Below are positions 16,785 to 24,365 of a stretch of 64,000 nt of DNA, one piece after another. The notes under the pieces are model-generated. The model did no database searches, had not been told where the DNA came from, and was given only the letters and a program-made list of their open reading frames with translations. Source of the stretch: UBA5436 sp050951845 (GTDB lineage: Bacteria > Bacillota > Clostridia > Saccharofermentanales > DTU023); assembly GCA_050951845.1 (NCBI GenBank), contig JBMNJV010000001.1, forward strand, positions 310,001 through 374,000. The letters are read 5' to 3'. The position numbers and the translations under genes were made by a program. The first letter of the stretch is position 1. Every line of letters starts with the position of its first letter.

Positions 16785-19007
16785 ATGATAAAAAGTAAGA
16801 TCTTTTTTGTAAATGATGAATCGAATGGTCGCATTAACCCGGATAGAGCTTTTTCGGAAATATTGGAACGTGCTGAAACAGATGCTGATACTGATTCTGC
16901 AGCTGATAATTCAAGCAAGATAAAAGAAGTTGAAACAGAATCTAAAAATTTAAAAAAAGTAGATAATATAAATGAATTAAACGAATTAAATGATTTTGAT
17001 GAACATTCTGATGAGTTAAAAAATTTAGCGAATAATCCTAAAGCTCTTTTGGATGATTTTAAAGAAGATAAAAAAGAAGCGAATAAAATAAATAACTATG
17101 ATACAAAAAACACATCAGATTATGATGATGAAGATATCCAAGTTTTAGAAGGCTTGGAAGCAGTCCGTAAACGTCCCGGTATGTATATTGGAGATACAAC
17201 TCCCCGCGGTTTGCATCATTTGATTTATGAAATTGTGGCAAATTCTGTAGATGAGGCTTTAGCTGGACGATGTGACGAAATATATATAACAGTTTATCCC
17301 GATGAATCGATTCGTGTTGAAGATAATGGAATCGGTATTCCGGTTGGCATTCAACCCCAAACCGGAATTCCTACTGTTGAGGTTGTTCATACTATTCTTC
17401 ATGCAGGAGGAAAATTTGGAGGAGGAGCTTATAACGTATCCGGCGGTTTACACGGAGTCGGAGCAGCAGTTGTTAATGCTCTTTCTTCATGGATGGAAGT
17501 CGCAGTACATCGTGATCAAAAAATTCATGAAATACGTTTTGAAAAAGGTGAAACGGTTTCTGAATTAAAAATTACCGGTGAGACAGATAAACATGGAACG
17601 ATAACACATTTTAAGCCGGATCCGGAAATATTCCCTATTGATAAAATAGATTTCGATTTGATGATTAATCGTTATCGGGAGATGGCTTTCCTGAATAATC
17701 AAGTGAAATTTGTTCTGCGCGATGAGAGACAAACGCCTGCCAGAGATCTAATCTTCCATTATGAAGGCGGGATTATTTCTTTTGTCGATTACTTAAATCA
17801 GCATAAAACTACTTTGATTGATGATCCGATATATTTTTCAGTAGAAAAGAACGATATTTTTGTAGAAGTTGTAATTCAATATAATGATACATATGTAGAA
17901 AATGTATATTCATATTGTAATAATATAGCCACACTTGAAGGCGGAACTCACCTCACCGGCTTCCGCTCAGCTTTAACTAAAACAATTAATGATTATGCCC
18001 GCAAATATAATTATTTGAAAGAATCCGATGAAAATTTAACGGGTGAAGATACCAGAGAAGGTATTAGTGCAATTATTTCCATTAAAATGAGCGAACCCCA
18101 ATTTGAAGGACAAACTAAAACAAAATTAGGTAATGCAGAAGTCAGAACTGTTGTTGAAAGTGCTGTAAATGAACAATTAGCAACCTATTTAGAAGAAAAT
18201 CCTTCTGTTGCAAAAATAATAATTGAAAAATGTATTTCAGCATCAAGAGCCAGAGAAGCTGCTCGTAAAGCCAGAGAATTGACCAGAAGAAAAACTGTTT
18301 TGGAATCAAACGCATTACCGGGCAAACTTGCGGATTGCCAGGAAAAGGATCCGACATTTTGTGAATTGTTTATAGTTGAAGGAGATTCAGCAGGAGGATC
18401 TGCTAAACAAGGACGCGAAAGAAAATATCAGGCTATATTGGCGCTCTGGGGTAAAATGCTAAATGTTGAAAAAGCAACAGTTGATCGGGTTTACGATAAT
18501 GAAAAACTCTTACCGATTGTTTTGGCAATAGGAGCCGGAATAGGTGCAGATTTTGATATTTCTAAAATCAGATATAATAAAATTATTATTATGGCGGATG
18601 CCGATGTTGATGGTTCACATATCAGAACTTTATTATTAACATTCTTTTATCGTTTTATGAGACCTTTAGTCGAAGGAGGACATGTATATCTTGCGAGTGC
18701 TCCTTTGTATCGGGTTTTTCATGGTCAGGAAGAAGAATACGCATATGATGAAGAATCCGTTGACAGAATTAAGGAAGAAAGAGGCTGGGAAAACCCAAGA
18801 ATACAACGTTTCAAAGGTTTGGGAGAAATGCAGGCGGAGCAACTTTGGGAAACAACTATGAATCCTGAAAAAAGACATTTAATCCAAATAACAGTTGGCG
18901 AAGCCCGAGAGGCAGATAAAACATTTTCTTTATTAATGGGAGATCAAGTTGAGCCGCGCAGAGAATTTATTAAAGAAAATGCCAGATATGCAAATTTAGA
19001 CCAGTAG
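16785..19007 (+). CDS. gyrB: DNA gyrase subunit B with long acidic N-terminal extension
   Basis: The conserved GyrB starts at about residue 116 (IQVLEGLEAVRKRPGMYIG). GHKL ATPase motifs follow (NSVDEALAG, DNGIGIPVG, GGLHGVGAAVVNALS), then the TOPRIM region (EGDSAGGSAKQGRERKYQ, and MADADVDGSHI) and the C-terminal GyrB tail. The subunit powers ATP-dependent negative supercoiling with GyrA. At 740 residues it is about 100 longer than usual because residues 1-115 form an Asp/Glu/Asn/Lys-rich, probably disordered extension. No other ATG lies between the start and the GMYIG methionine, so at least part of the extension must be translated. The PLRGK motif reads ALWGK. gyrA does not follow in this window. 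Confidence 0.95.
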   Translation: MIKSKIFFVNDESNGRINPDRAFSEILERAETDADTDSAADNSSKIKEVETESKNLKKVDNINELNELNDFDEHSDELKNLANNPKALLDDFKEDKKEANKINNYDTKNTSDYDDEDIQVLEGLEAVRKRPGMYIGDTTPRGLHHLIYEIVANSVDEALAGRCDEIYITVYPDESIRVEDNGIGIPVGIQPQTGIPTVEVVHTILHAGGKFGGGAYNVSGGLHGVGAAVVNALSSWMEVAVHRDQKIHEIRFEKGETVSELKITGETDKHGTITHFKPDPEIFPIDKIDFDLMINRYREMAFLNNQVKFVLRDERQTPARDLIFHYEGGIISFVDYLNQHKTTLIDDPIYFSVEKNDIFVEVVIQYNDTYVENVYSYCNNIATLEGGTHLTGFRSALTKTINDYARKYNYLKESDENLTGEDTREGISAIISIKMSEPQFEGQTKTKLGNAEVRTVVESAVNEQLATYLEENPSVAKIIIEKCISASRAREAARKARELTRRKTVLESNALPGKLADCQEKDPTFCELFIVEGDSAGGSAKQGRERKYQAILALWGKMLNVEKATVDRVYDNEKLLPIVLAIGAGIGADFDISKIRYNKIIIMADADVDGSHIRTLLLTFFYRFMRPLVEGGHVYLASAPLYRVFHGQEEEYAYDEESVDRIKEERGWENPRIQRFKGLGEMQAEQLWETTMNPEKRHLIQITVGEAREADKTFSLLMGDQVEPRREFIKENARYANLDQ

Positions 19008-19055
19008 TTAAAAAATTCAGACCATATTCTGTTGATTATTTATATTGTTATATAT

Positions 19056-19090
19056 ACCACTCTAAAGAATAAATATTTAGAGTGGTTTTT
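19056..19090 (+). terminator. Rho-independent terminator after gyrB
   Basis: ACCACTCTAAA (19056-19066) pairs perfectly with TTTAGAGTGGT (19076-19086) across a 9-base loop, and a run of T follows. It lies 49 bases after the gyrB stop and isolates gyrB from the parA region. Confidence 0.85.
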
Positions 19091-19105
19091 GTTTCACGTG
19101 AAACA
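19090..19105. other. parS: parS site 1 (ParB/Spo0J binding site)
   Basis: The perfect 16-bp palindrome TGTTTCACGTGAAACA matches the Spo0J/ParB parS consensus (TGTTNCACGTGAAACA). It overlaps the last T of the gyrB terminator. ParB loads here and spreads on the chromosome to position origins for segregation. Confidence 0.92.
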
Positions 19106-19413
19106 ATTATATATAAATTAAAGAAAAAGCAAGGATTTCATTAAATAATTGATTATGTTGAACCTAGTAAAAATATACTTAGAAAAATATACGAATATAC
19201 TAGAAAAACATAAGAAGATACTTAGAAAAATATTAAGAGATTATATATATACATATATTAAGGAAAGGATTTTTTTATCATAACTTGATATTTTACAAAA
19301 CTTGTTAGTCTTTACAACTTATTTTAAAGATAATAGAGATAATTTCTGTTAGAATTGAATATGTTAATTGAAAATGAAGATGTTGATTAGAATAAAACAT
19401 ATTCTACCATGTC
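19106..19413. other. Non-coding stretch between parS and the IS element
   Basis: I see no gene here. The stretch is very AT-rich and contains near-repeated segments: CTTAGAAAAATAT occurs twice (around 19178 and 19219), with a related CTAGAAAAACAT between them. Before the IS inserted, this DNA would have been the promoter region of parA. TTTACA near 19311 followed by TAATAG-like sequence is a candidate old promoter, now about 1.4 kb from parA. Confidence 0.4.
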
Positions 19414-19421
19414 AAAAATCG

Positions 19422-20786
19422 GGCTCTGTTAACTAAAGATGAAGAAAAAGAGATCTGAAAAGCAAACTGGCGAAACTTGAAGAAAATTTTCACCACAAAC
19501 TTTTGAAATCAGATCAAGAGTAACAGAAAAAAGTGTGTAAGCAAAGAAAATTAGAAAATTAAGCACACAAAGTAATCTCAAAAAGAGATTGAAGAAGAAA
19601 ATTGAAACTTGAAATCTGAATAAGCCTTAGGTAATCAAAAGGAACTTTTGTCTGGCTTTTTCGCTATATTTAGCTCCTGCCACTTGAGCCGGAGTAAGAT
19701 TATTCAGCGAAGAATGCGGTTTAACAAAGTTATAAAAGCAAACAAAAAGAGCAATGAGTATGTTGGCAGATTCAAAAGACTTAAAGCCTCTTTTGGGTTT
19801 GTACCAAGCTTTAAACTGTCCGTTAAAGGCTTCAATGGGATTATTGTTAATCAGATCCTCAAAGCTTTCGACTTGGATGAAATCGAGATCAGGAAAGAAC
19901 CTGCGAGCGGGTTGTTGGTAAGCATAATAGCGATCCATAATAACAGCTTCCCGAGGTTTACCAAATTGTTCTTTGCAGCTATGTAACAAAGTATGAGCAG
20001 CGGTAGAATCTCTAAATTCAGAGATATGGAAATCCAAGATGACTCTGGTTTCAAAATCTAAAGCAAACCACACATAATAATTCTTGCCATTGATTTTGAT
20101 ATAAGTTTCATCGAAGTGCCATTCATCAGAATCAGCAAGATTAAGTTGTTTCTTGTACGGATTGACAGCTTGAATTATAGCTGGAGCAAATCTCTTACAC
20201 CACTTATGGATAGTGACATGTGAGATTTTGATGTTGTGAACTAACCAAAGGTGTTGGCTAATCTTTCTCAAAGTAGAATTGTCAAAGAAATAAAGAGTAA
20301 GAGCAGTGAAAACAAGATAAAAAGGATGTCTCATGCGTTTCATAGTAAACTCTTCTAAGTTAATTTGGCTGGAAGAAGCAGGTGGAATCTCAACTAACTT
20401 AGGCACGTTGAAACCATGGTAACACTTCTTATCGCCACATCTGAAGTTAGAATAGAACTGATAGTCATGATGCAGGAATGTAGCTTTCCCGCATCTGGGA
20501 CAAGGCGGATACTTCCTGTAAGTAGTTCTTAGTTTAATAGGTTTCTCAGGAGCCCATTGTCTTTTACAAGATTTACATTGAAACTTTTGATAGCCATCTT
20601 TATCTCTACCAAAGCGATAAAGATTATTAGAAAAACAGCGAGGGCAAATGAGGTTAAATGATGAGTTATTTGATATACTTTTCATGAGATCTGAATTGTC
20701 CTTTCTCGGAGGTAAATGTTGTTTGGGTAAAAACATTCTACCAGAGGCTTTTCAGATCTCTTTTTAATTTTTAAGTTAACAGAACA
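19422..20786 (-). mobile_element. IS6-like insertion sequence with 8-bp target duplication
   Basis: The element is 1365 bp. Its left end reads GGCTCTGTTAAC and its right end, read inward, TGTTCTGTTAAC. The match continues as an imperfect inverted repeat to AAAAAGAGATCTGAAAAGC, about 40 bp in. Flanking copies of AAAAATCG at 19414-19421 and 20787-20794 form an 8-bp target duplication, the size made by IS6-family elements, whose termini also begin GG-TCTGTTG or similar. The single transposase gene reads leftward. The right end lies directly against the parA leader, 24 bases from the parA ATG. Intact target duplications and an intact gene suggest a fairly recent insertion. Confidence 0.85.
19627..20736 (-). 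CDS. IS6/IS240-like DDE transposase with N-terminal zinc ribbons
   Basis: The 369-residue protein begins with two zinc-ribbon-like modules: CPRC...CKSC near 30-57 and CPRC...C near 78-105. A helix-turn-helix region follows (ISHVTIHKWCKRF) and then the DDE catalytic core. The first Asp is in WHFDETYIKINGK, the second in VIMDRYYAYQ, and the Glu is in NNPIEAFNGQFK; this is the IS240/IS6 arrangement. It catalyses cut or replicative transposition of the surrounding element. No strong ribosome binding site precedes the first ATG; an internal ATG at 20685 is an alternative. The frame is uninterrupted, so the element may still be active. Confidence 0.88.
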   Translation of the reverse strand: MFLPKQHLPPRKDNSDLMKSISNNSSFNLICPRCFSNNLYRFGRDKDGYQKFQCKSCKRQWAPEKPIKLRTTYRKYPPCPRCGKATFLHHDYQFYSNFRCGDKKCYHGFNVPKLVEIPPASSSQINLEEFTMKRMRHPFYLVFTALTLYFFDNSTLRKISQHLWLVHNIKISHVTIHKWCKRFAPAIIQAVNPYKKQLNLADSDEWHFDETYIKINGKNYYVWFALDFETRVILDFHISEFRDSTAAHTLLHSCKEQFGKPREAVIMDRYYAYQQPARRFFPDLDFIQVESFEDLINNNPIEAFNGQFKAWYKPKRGFKSFESANILIALFVCFYNFVKPHSSLNNLTPAQVAGAKYSEKARQKFLLIT

Positions 20787-20810
20787 AAAAATCGTTCCAG
20801 GAGAACTTTT

Positions 20811-21593
20811 ATGATTATTTCAGTAGTAAATCAAAAAGGTGGAGTAGGTAAAACTACTACAGCAGTAAATCTGGCAGATAATCTAGCTAGAATTAAACAA
20901 AAAACACTGCTACTTGATCTTGATCCCCAAGGCAATACGACTTCAAGTTTTGGTTTTGATAAAAATGCACAGGATTCAACTATTTATGACACTATTATCA
21001 ATCAAAAACCAATCGAAGAAATTGTATTGAAGGATGTTAGAAAAAACCTTGATATAATTCCTTCAAATATTGATTTAGCAGGTGCTGAAGTTGAATTGGT
21101 TTCAATTGTTTCACGTGAAACAATTCTAAAACAAGCGCTGGAATCAATAAAAGAAGAATATGAAATAATAATTATAGATTGTCCTCCCTCTTTAGGACTG
21201 TTAACAGTAAATGCTCTGACAGCTTCAGATTCTTTAATAATACCAATACAAGCTGAATACTATGCTTTGGAAGGTTTGAGTCAATTACTTGATACTGTTG
21301 GAATGCTTCGTGAAAACTTGAATCCGGAATTATTTGTTTTAGGTGTTTTAGTTACCATGTTTGATACCAGAACACAATTATCACATCAAGTAATAAATGA
21401 AATAAATAATTTCTTCAGTGATTTAGTTTTTAATACCGTAATACCTCGAAATGTAAGATTAAGTGAGGCACCTAGTTTTGGTTTACCTATACAAGAACAT
21501 GATAAATGGTCCAAAGGAGCCAGAAGTTATAAAGCATTAGCTAAAGAAGTAGTTAAAAGAATAAATAATAAACCACGCGACATATTTGGCTAA
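20811..21593 (+). CDS. parA: Chromosome-partitioning ATPase ParA (Soj)
   Basis: The 260-residue protein has the deviant Walker A KGGVGKTT at residues 9-16 (signature lysine K9), DLDPQGNTT, and the Walker B-like IIIDCPPSLG. It is the short chromosomal Soj type with no N-terminal DNA-binding domain. It works with ParB-parS in origin segregation and, in Bacillus, modulates DnaA. The ribosome binding site CCAGGAG precedes the ATG, but an IS element ends 24 bases upstream, so the native promoter is separated from the gene. A parS site lies within the coding sequence. parB follows 123 bases downstream. Confidence 0.96.
   Translation: MIISVVNQKGGVGKTTTAVNLADNLARIKQKTLLLDLDPQGNTTSSFGFDKNAQDSTIYDTIINQKPIEEIVLKDVRKNLDIIPSNIDLAGAEVELVSIVSRETILKQALESIKEEYEIIIIDCPPSLGLLTVNALTASDSLIIPIQAEYYALEGLSQLLDTVGMLRENLNPELFVLGVLVTMFDTRTQLSHQVINEINNFFSDLVFNTVIPRNVRLSEAPSFGLPIQEHDKWSKGARSYKALAKEVVKRINNKPRDIFG
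21107..21122. other. parS: parS site 2, inside parA
   Basis: A second perfect TGTTTCACGTGAAACA lies in the parA coding sequence, where it encodes part of IVSRETI. parS sites inside soj/spo0J genes are known in Bacillota. The two sites here are about 2 kb apart, with the IS between them. Confidence 0.92.
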
Positions 21594-21716
21594 TAGATGA
21601 AAAAATCTTGAAAAGGTTAATATTATTTATTAAATGATATTTATAAGGTATTAAAAGGATTTAAAGCACGTTTACTTTGTATAACAGAAAGTAAAGACAA
21701 ATATAGGAGAAAATAA

Positions 21717-22610
21717 ATGTCAGCAAAAAGCAAAAAACAAACAGGATTAGGTAAAGGTTTAGGGGCTTTATTAGGACAAACTGAAAAACAATTTCAACAA
21801 GCTTCGCAAAGCACAGAAAAAATTATTGAATTAGATCTGGAAGAAATAAGTCCCAATAAAGATCAGCCAAGATATGAATTTGATCAAGAGAAACTGGAAG
21901 AACTGGCTCAATCGATTAAACAACATGGTATTCTTCAACCAATAATTGTTACCTTTAGAGAAAATCCGGATCATTATATGATTATTGCCGGTGAAAGACG
22001 TTGGCGGGCTGCCAGAATTGCAGGTTTAAAAACTGTACCGGCAATTATCAGAAATGTTGAAGATCATCTTATTCTTCAACATTCAATTATTGAAAATATT
22101 CAAAGAGAGAATTTAAATCCTGTAGAAGAAATAAATGCATTTCATGATTTAATAAGTCAATACAATATGACGCAAGAAGAATTAGCTAATACTTTAGGTA
22201 AAAGCAGATCGGCTGTAGCGAATACTCTTCGTTTAAAAAACTTGCCGGAAGAAGTTTTGAAAGAATTAGCTACAGAAAAAATTTCAGCAGGACATGCCAG
22301 AAGTTTATTATCACTTTCAGAGATTGAAGATCAAATCAGAATATGTGAACTAATAATTGCAAATGATTTAAGTGTCAGAGAGGCAGAAGCCTATGTAAAG
22401 AAAATGAATGAACCTGCTGTTAAATCAAAACCTAAAAAGGAAAAGAATATTGAATATCAATTAAGTATCAAAAAAGTTGAAACAGATCTTTCCAAATATC
22501 TGGGGACTAAAGTAAAGTTAAAAGATCATTTAGGAAAAGGACAAATAATAATTCCGTATAACAATAATGATGAATTAACCAGACTAATAAACCTTTTATC
22601 AGAAAAGTAA
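21717..22610 (+). CDS. parB: Chromosome-partitioning protein ParB (Spo0J)
   Basis: The 297-residue protein has a short basic Soj-interacting N-terminus (KKQTGLGKGLGALLG). The ParB/Srx CTPase domain follows with GERRWRAARIAG (C-motif 2 region) and ENIQRENLNPVEE. Next is the parS-recognising helix-turn-helix (MTQEELANTLGKSRSAVANTLRL) and a C-terminal dimerisation domain. It loads at parS, slides as a CTP clamp and recruits condensin. Two matching parS sites occur nearby. It is the second gene of the parAB pair and has its own GGAG site. Confidence 0.96.
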   Translation: MSAKSKKQTGLGKGLGALLGQTEKQFQQASQSTEKIIELDLEEISPNKDQPRYEFDQEKLEELAQSIKQHGILQPIIVTFRENPDHYMIIAGERRWRAARIAGLKTVPAIIRNVEDHLILQHSIIENIQRENLNPVEEINAFHDLISQYNMTQEELANTLGKSRSAVANTLRLKNLPEEVLKELATEKISAGHARSLLSLSEIEDQIRICELIIANDLSVREAEAYVKKMNEPAVKSKPKKEKNIEYQLSIKKVETDLSKYLGTKVKLKDHLGKGQIIIPYNNNDELTRLINLLSEK

Positions 22611-22727
22611 TATAGGAAATACAGGAAATACTGATAATGAATGCATAAGATATTTTCGGAGATATTTCGGTTATTAAAACAATTATTGGCGATTAAGAAT
22701 TGATTGCTGTTTAGTATATGAAACTTA

Positions 22728-22772
22728 AAAAGCAATAATGTTAGTTTTTTACTTACATTATTGCTTTTGTTT
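22728..22772. terminator. Bidirectional terminator between parB and nitroreductase
   Basis: AAAAGCAATAATGT (22728-22741) pairs with ACATTATTGCTTTT (22755-22768), giving a 14-bp stem with a T-rich loop. A-rich and T-rich flanks on either side would serve both converging genes. Confidence 0.8.
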
Positions 22773-22842
22773 TAAGTATTACATTTTATTTATTATATTT
22801 AGTTATTTGTGGAGTATATTTGAACACTGATGGTCAAATAGT

Positions 22843-23385
22843 CTAAAAAAACTCTCTTATTTGATTACGATCATATTCATGCGGTAATTTTTTGGAATTT
22901 GCATAACCTACAGCTACTGCAACACAGAAAGATTCATTTTCAGCCATATCTAAACGATTTTTGAGATTATTGGGATTTGTTTCAGCAAAAGCAGGCGCAG
23001 CCATACCGATAATACATGAAGCGAGACCAAGATACTCTGATGTGAGGCAAAGACTTTGAGCAGCAATTCCTGCATTTAAATCAGAATAAACGGTTTTGGG
23101 TGAACTCAAGATAAAAATAGTTGGAGCATTGTAAAAAATATTATCCGCATTTCTATCTCGCATTCTCTGCTTTACATTTTCATCCATTAAACGGAAACAT
23201 TCTTCAGAAATATCATTAATCAGTTTTTTATCTTTAATTACATTGATTTTTAAATCTTGCAAATTAATTGCGGTAGGTGAGGCTAGTGCTGCATCAATTA
23301 AGTTATTTAAGTCTTCATTTTTAATTTGTATTTTTTTGAAATCACGACAGCTGTATCTTTTTTTTATAACTGATAAAACATCCAT
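22843..23385 (-). CDS. Nitroreductase-family flavoprotein
   Basis: The 180-residue protein begins VLSVIKKRYSCRDF, the N-terminal FMN-phosphate-binding SxRxF pattern. It continues with LIDAALASPTAINLQDLK and the family's GIAAQSLCLTSEYLGLASCIIG helix. Such NAD(P)H- or ferredoxin-dependent FMN enzymes reduce nitro compounds, quinones or flavins as cytosolic dimers; the physiological substrate here is unknown. GGAGGT lies 7 bases before the start. The gene converges on parB and is monocistronic. Confidence 0.85.
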   Translation of the reverse strand: MDVLSVIKKRYSCRDFKKIQIKNEDLNNLIDAALASPTAINLQDLKINVIKDKKLINDISEECFRLMDENVKQRMRDRNADNIFYNAPTIFILSSPKTVYSDLNAGIAAQSLCLTSEYLGLASCIIGMAAPAFAETNPNNLKNRLDMAENESFCVAVAVGYANSKKLPHEYDRNQIREFF

Positions 23386-24015
23386 TGCTTATACCTCCAT
23401 AATATATTTTATCATTATTATATCATCTATCAGGTTTTACTTAATAAATGATTTTTTATATTATTTACTTTATTTATTAAAGAATAATAGGTTTAATAAA
23501 TTATTCAAAAAAGTGGATTAAAGTGTTGTATAACGGAAACAGACAGAAAAATAAAATGACAGTAATAATTTGTCGAAACATGTAATGACAACACTATGTG
23601 ATACAAAAAACTAATAACGTCGTATAAATAGGATTGAAGAATCCCATCTGATTTTTTTAAAAATGAATCAGGTTGAAAAGACAGCGGTTGTCAGAACAAA
23701 AAATGAAATTATTCGATGATACTTTAATTAATTAGAATGACAAATAAGATATTTACAAATAATTTATTATATCAATGACAAAGCAATAAAAAGAAAAACA
23801 CAATAAAGAAAAGAGGAAAGAACTTTCATGTGTGGAGTTAAGGAAAAAAGAGAAAGCTTAATTATACTAAAGCATAAAGATTCCTAAAATAGTACCGGAT
23901 AGCAGTAATCTGGCCGTTGGTACCGGATAGCAGTAATCTAGGAGAAGTATCTGATTTGTTGAAGAGATCTGATTATTAAATGTTTCTTTAATATCGTTCC
24001 CAATTGATAATAATG
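23386..24015. other. Long non-coding stretch with a 20-bp direct repeat
   Basis: No convincing gene lies in this stretch on either strand. GTACCGGATAGCAGTAATCT occurs exactly twice, at 23892-23911 and 23920-23939 (28-bp period), in the leader region of the HPr gene. Other short features are a weak hairpin CTGATT/AATCAG around 23660-23685. The stretch could hold a decayed gene, a small RNA or a regulatory leader; I cannot decide. Confidence 0.5.
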
Positions 24016-24021
24016 TATAAT
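24016..24021 (+). promoter_or_regulatory. Candidate -10 element of the HPr-permease pair
   Basis: A perfect TATAAT lies at 24016-24021, 48 bases before the HPr ATG. I find no good -35 element at standard spacing, so the assignment is tentative. Confidence 0.3.
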
Positions 24022-24068
24022 AGGGATTAACTTTGATCATATTAATTTTTAAAAAGGCAGGAGTCACC

Positions 24069-24365
24069 ATGGTTGAATCAACAATCTATATAAGGAACAA
24101 AACCGGTTTACACTTAAAACCGGCAACCGAGCTTTCACAATTATGTGACAGAATGGATTCGGACATAAAAATTATTTTTGGAAACAAACATTTAAATCCG
24201 AAAAGTGTATTAATGCTAGTGGGTGCAGAAATCAAACAAGGCTCAAAGATTTTGATTCAAGTCGAAGGACCGAATGAAGCTGAAGATTTAAAAACCATCG
24301 AAGATGCGATTAACGGCGGGTTTGGTGAAGAAATGATTCCCTTGGACGAAATTGTTGATGAATAA
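24069..24365 (+). CDS. HPr-family phosphocarrier protein
   Basis: From ATG 24069 (GGCAGGAG 6 bases upstream) this is a 98-residue HPr. His15 is in TGLHLKPA, where the usual Arg17 is Lys. Ser46, the HPr-kinase site, is in NPKSVLML. PTS HPr accepts phosphate from enzyme I at His15 and passes it to sugar IIA domains. P-Ser-HPr is the CcpA corepressor. The C-terminus is about 10 residues longer than usual, acidic, and overlaps the next gene. The linkage to a non-PTS permease, together with the substitution near His15, suggests either the general HPr or a dedicated regulatory paralogue. An earlier in-frame start at 24033 lacks a ribosome binding site. Confidence 0.85.
   Translation: MVESTIYIRNKTGLHLKPATELSQLCDRMDSDIKIIFGNKHLNPKSVLMLVGAEIKQGSKILIQVEGPNEAEDLKTIEDAINGGFGEEMIPLDEIVDE

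Noticed and set aside
19851..20054. Extra open frames inside the transposase gene
   Set aside because: Shadows of the transposase; no start signals, and the transposase frame is complete.
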